Source of the DNA: an uncultured Bacteroidales bacterium
GTDB lineage: Bacteria; Bacteroidota; Bacteroidia; Bacteroidales; Muribaculaceae
Direction of reading: 5' to 3'
Length of the DNA: 6,640 nt
Assembly: GCA_900554845.1 (NCBI GenBank)
Contig: USIY01000127.1
Location: 1 to 6,640, forward strand
The notes beneath the pieces were generated by a model. The model made no database searches and had not been told where the DNA came from. It saw nothing but the letters and a program-made list of their open reading frames with translations. Of this stretch, positions 6,328 to 6,640 are shown one piece after another. Both the position numbers and the translations under genes were made by a program. Numbering within the stretch: position 1 is the first letter of the stretch; every line of letters begins with the position of its first letter.

Positions 6328-6640
6328 TCAGATGGTATGGGACATCAAATATGCCTGAAAGGATTGCTTGAAAGAATCCGAGACAGATAGTCTTTCCTGG
6401 CCTATTATGACCCTGGATTTTTCTACTTGATCTATACGGTTCATATTTACTATGTACGATCGATGAATCTGAAGAAAATTGTCCGGCAACATATCCATAA
6501 TCGAGGCAAAAGAGGATAATGTCAACAATGGTTGGGAATTGCCGGCGGTATATATTTGCAGATATTCACCGTATCCTTTAATATATCAATACATCGGTTA
6601 TTTTTTAGCGACTCCGAGGGAGCCAAGAGTTTAATCCGTT
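6328..6640 (-). pseudogene. LytTR-type response regulator fragment, 5' part outside window, frame broken
   Basis: The 3' end encodes most of a LytTR DNA-binding domain, the output domain of AgrA/LytR-type response regulators. From 6585 down to the TGA at 6328-6330 the frame reads YIKGYGEYLQIY, then LLTLSS, then the family hallmark IHRSYIVNMNRI, and ends SVSDSFKQSFQAYL. An in-frame TGA (6586-6588) sits directly before YIKG. The expected preceding residues, ITDVL, are present in the adjacent frame (6587-6601), so DVLYIKG is restored by removing one base at about 6586. That adjacent frame itself meets a TAA at 6605-6607 beside a six-T run (6601-6606). No ATG lies between 6585 and the middle of the domain; the only starts would be TTG codons at 6528/6525, giving a 66-residue product without a receiver domain. 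A decayed gene fits best. Sequencing or assembly error is the alternative. When intact it may have controlled the efflux operon next to it. Confidence 0.7.

Overview
The window looks like chromosomal DNA of a Bacteroidota bacterium, probably Bacteroidales from a gut or similar habitat. The evidence is: a promoter of the Bacteroidota sigma type (TTTG, 20-base spacer, TAnnTTTG) upstream of the efflux operon; no strong Shine-Dalgarno sequences at the starts; a LytTR response-regulator fragment with the wording common in this phylum (IHRSYIVN); a lipid-anchored periplasmic adaptor; and a small protein starting MADNYLERKMEEL, an N-terminus I associate from memory with Bacteroidales proteins. I cannot name the species. 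All genes lie on the minus strand, so they are transcribed from high to low coordinates.

Layout in the direction of transcription. (1) 6640-6328: the 3' part of a LytTR-type response-regulator gene. It enters from the window edge and appears broken by a frameshift and a stop. (2) 6327-6215: an intergenic region with a seven-C run, two sets of inverted repeats, and a good promoter whose -7/start region is overlapped by a perfect 8-bp inverted repeat. (3) 6214-1745: a compact four-gene MacAB-TolC-type tripartite efflux operon: outer-membrane channel (TolC/OEP), lipoprotein membrane-fusion adaptor (MacA/HlyD), ABC ATPase and FtsX/MacB-type permease. Intergenic gaps are 18 bp, 1 bp and a 1-base TGATG overlap. 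(4) 1744-1537: a short AT-rich gap with a 12-bp palindrome and a weak promoter candidate. (5) 1536-946: a 196-residue protein with a degenerate Rossmann-like fold and unknown function. (6) 898 to the left edge: the first 299 codons of a secreted GH13 alpha-amylase that resembles Bacillus AmyE.

Functionally, the efflux genes should form one machine: ATPase and permease in the inner membrane, adaptor in the periplasm, channel in the outer membrane. Its substrate (drug, peptide, glycolipid or other) cannot be read from sequence. The most unusual protein-level feature is in the ATPase, where the Walker B/catalytic segment reads LADDATGNLD rather than the usual LADEPTGxLD, so the catalytic glutamate position holds aspartate. 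The amylase and Rossmann-like gene are unrelated to efflux and probably form a separate unit. I see no mobile element, CRISPR array, tRNA or rRNA, and no clearly new multi-gene system.
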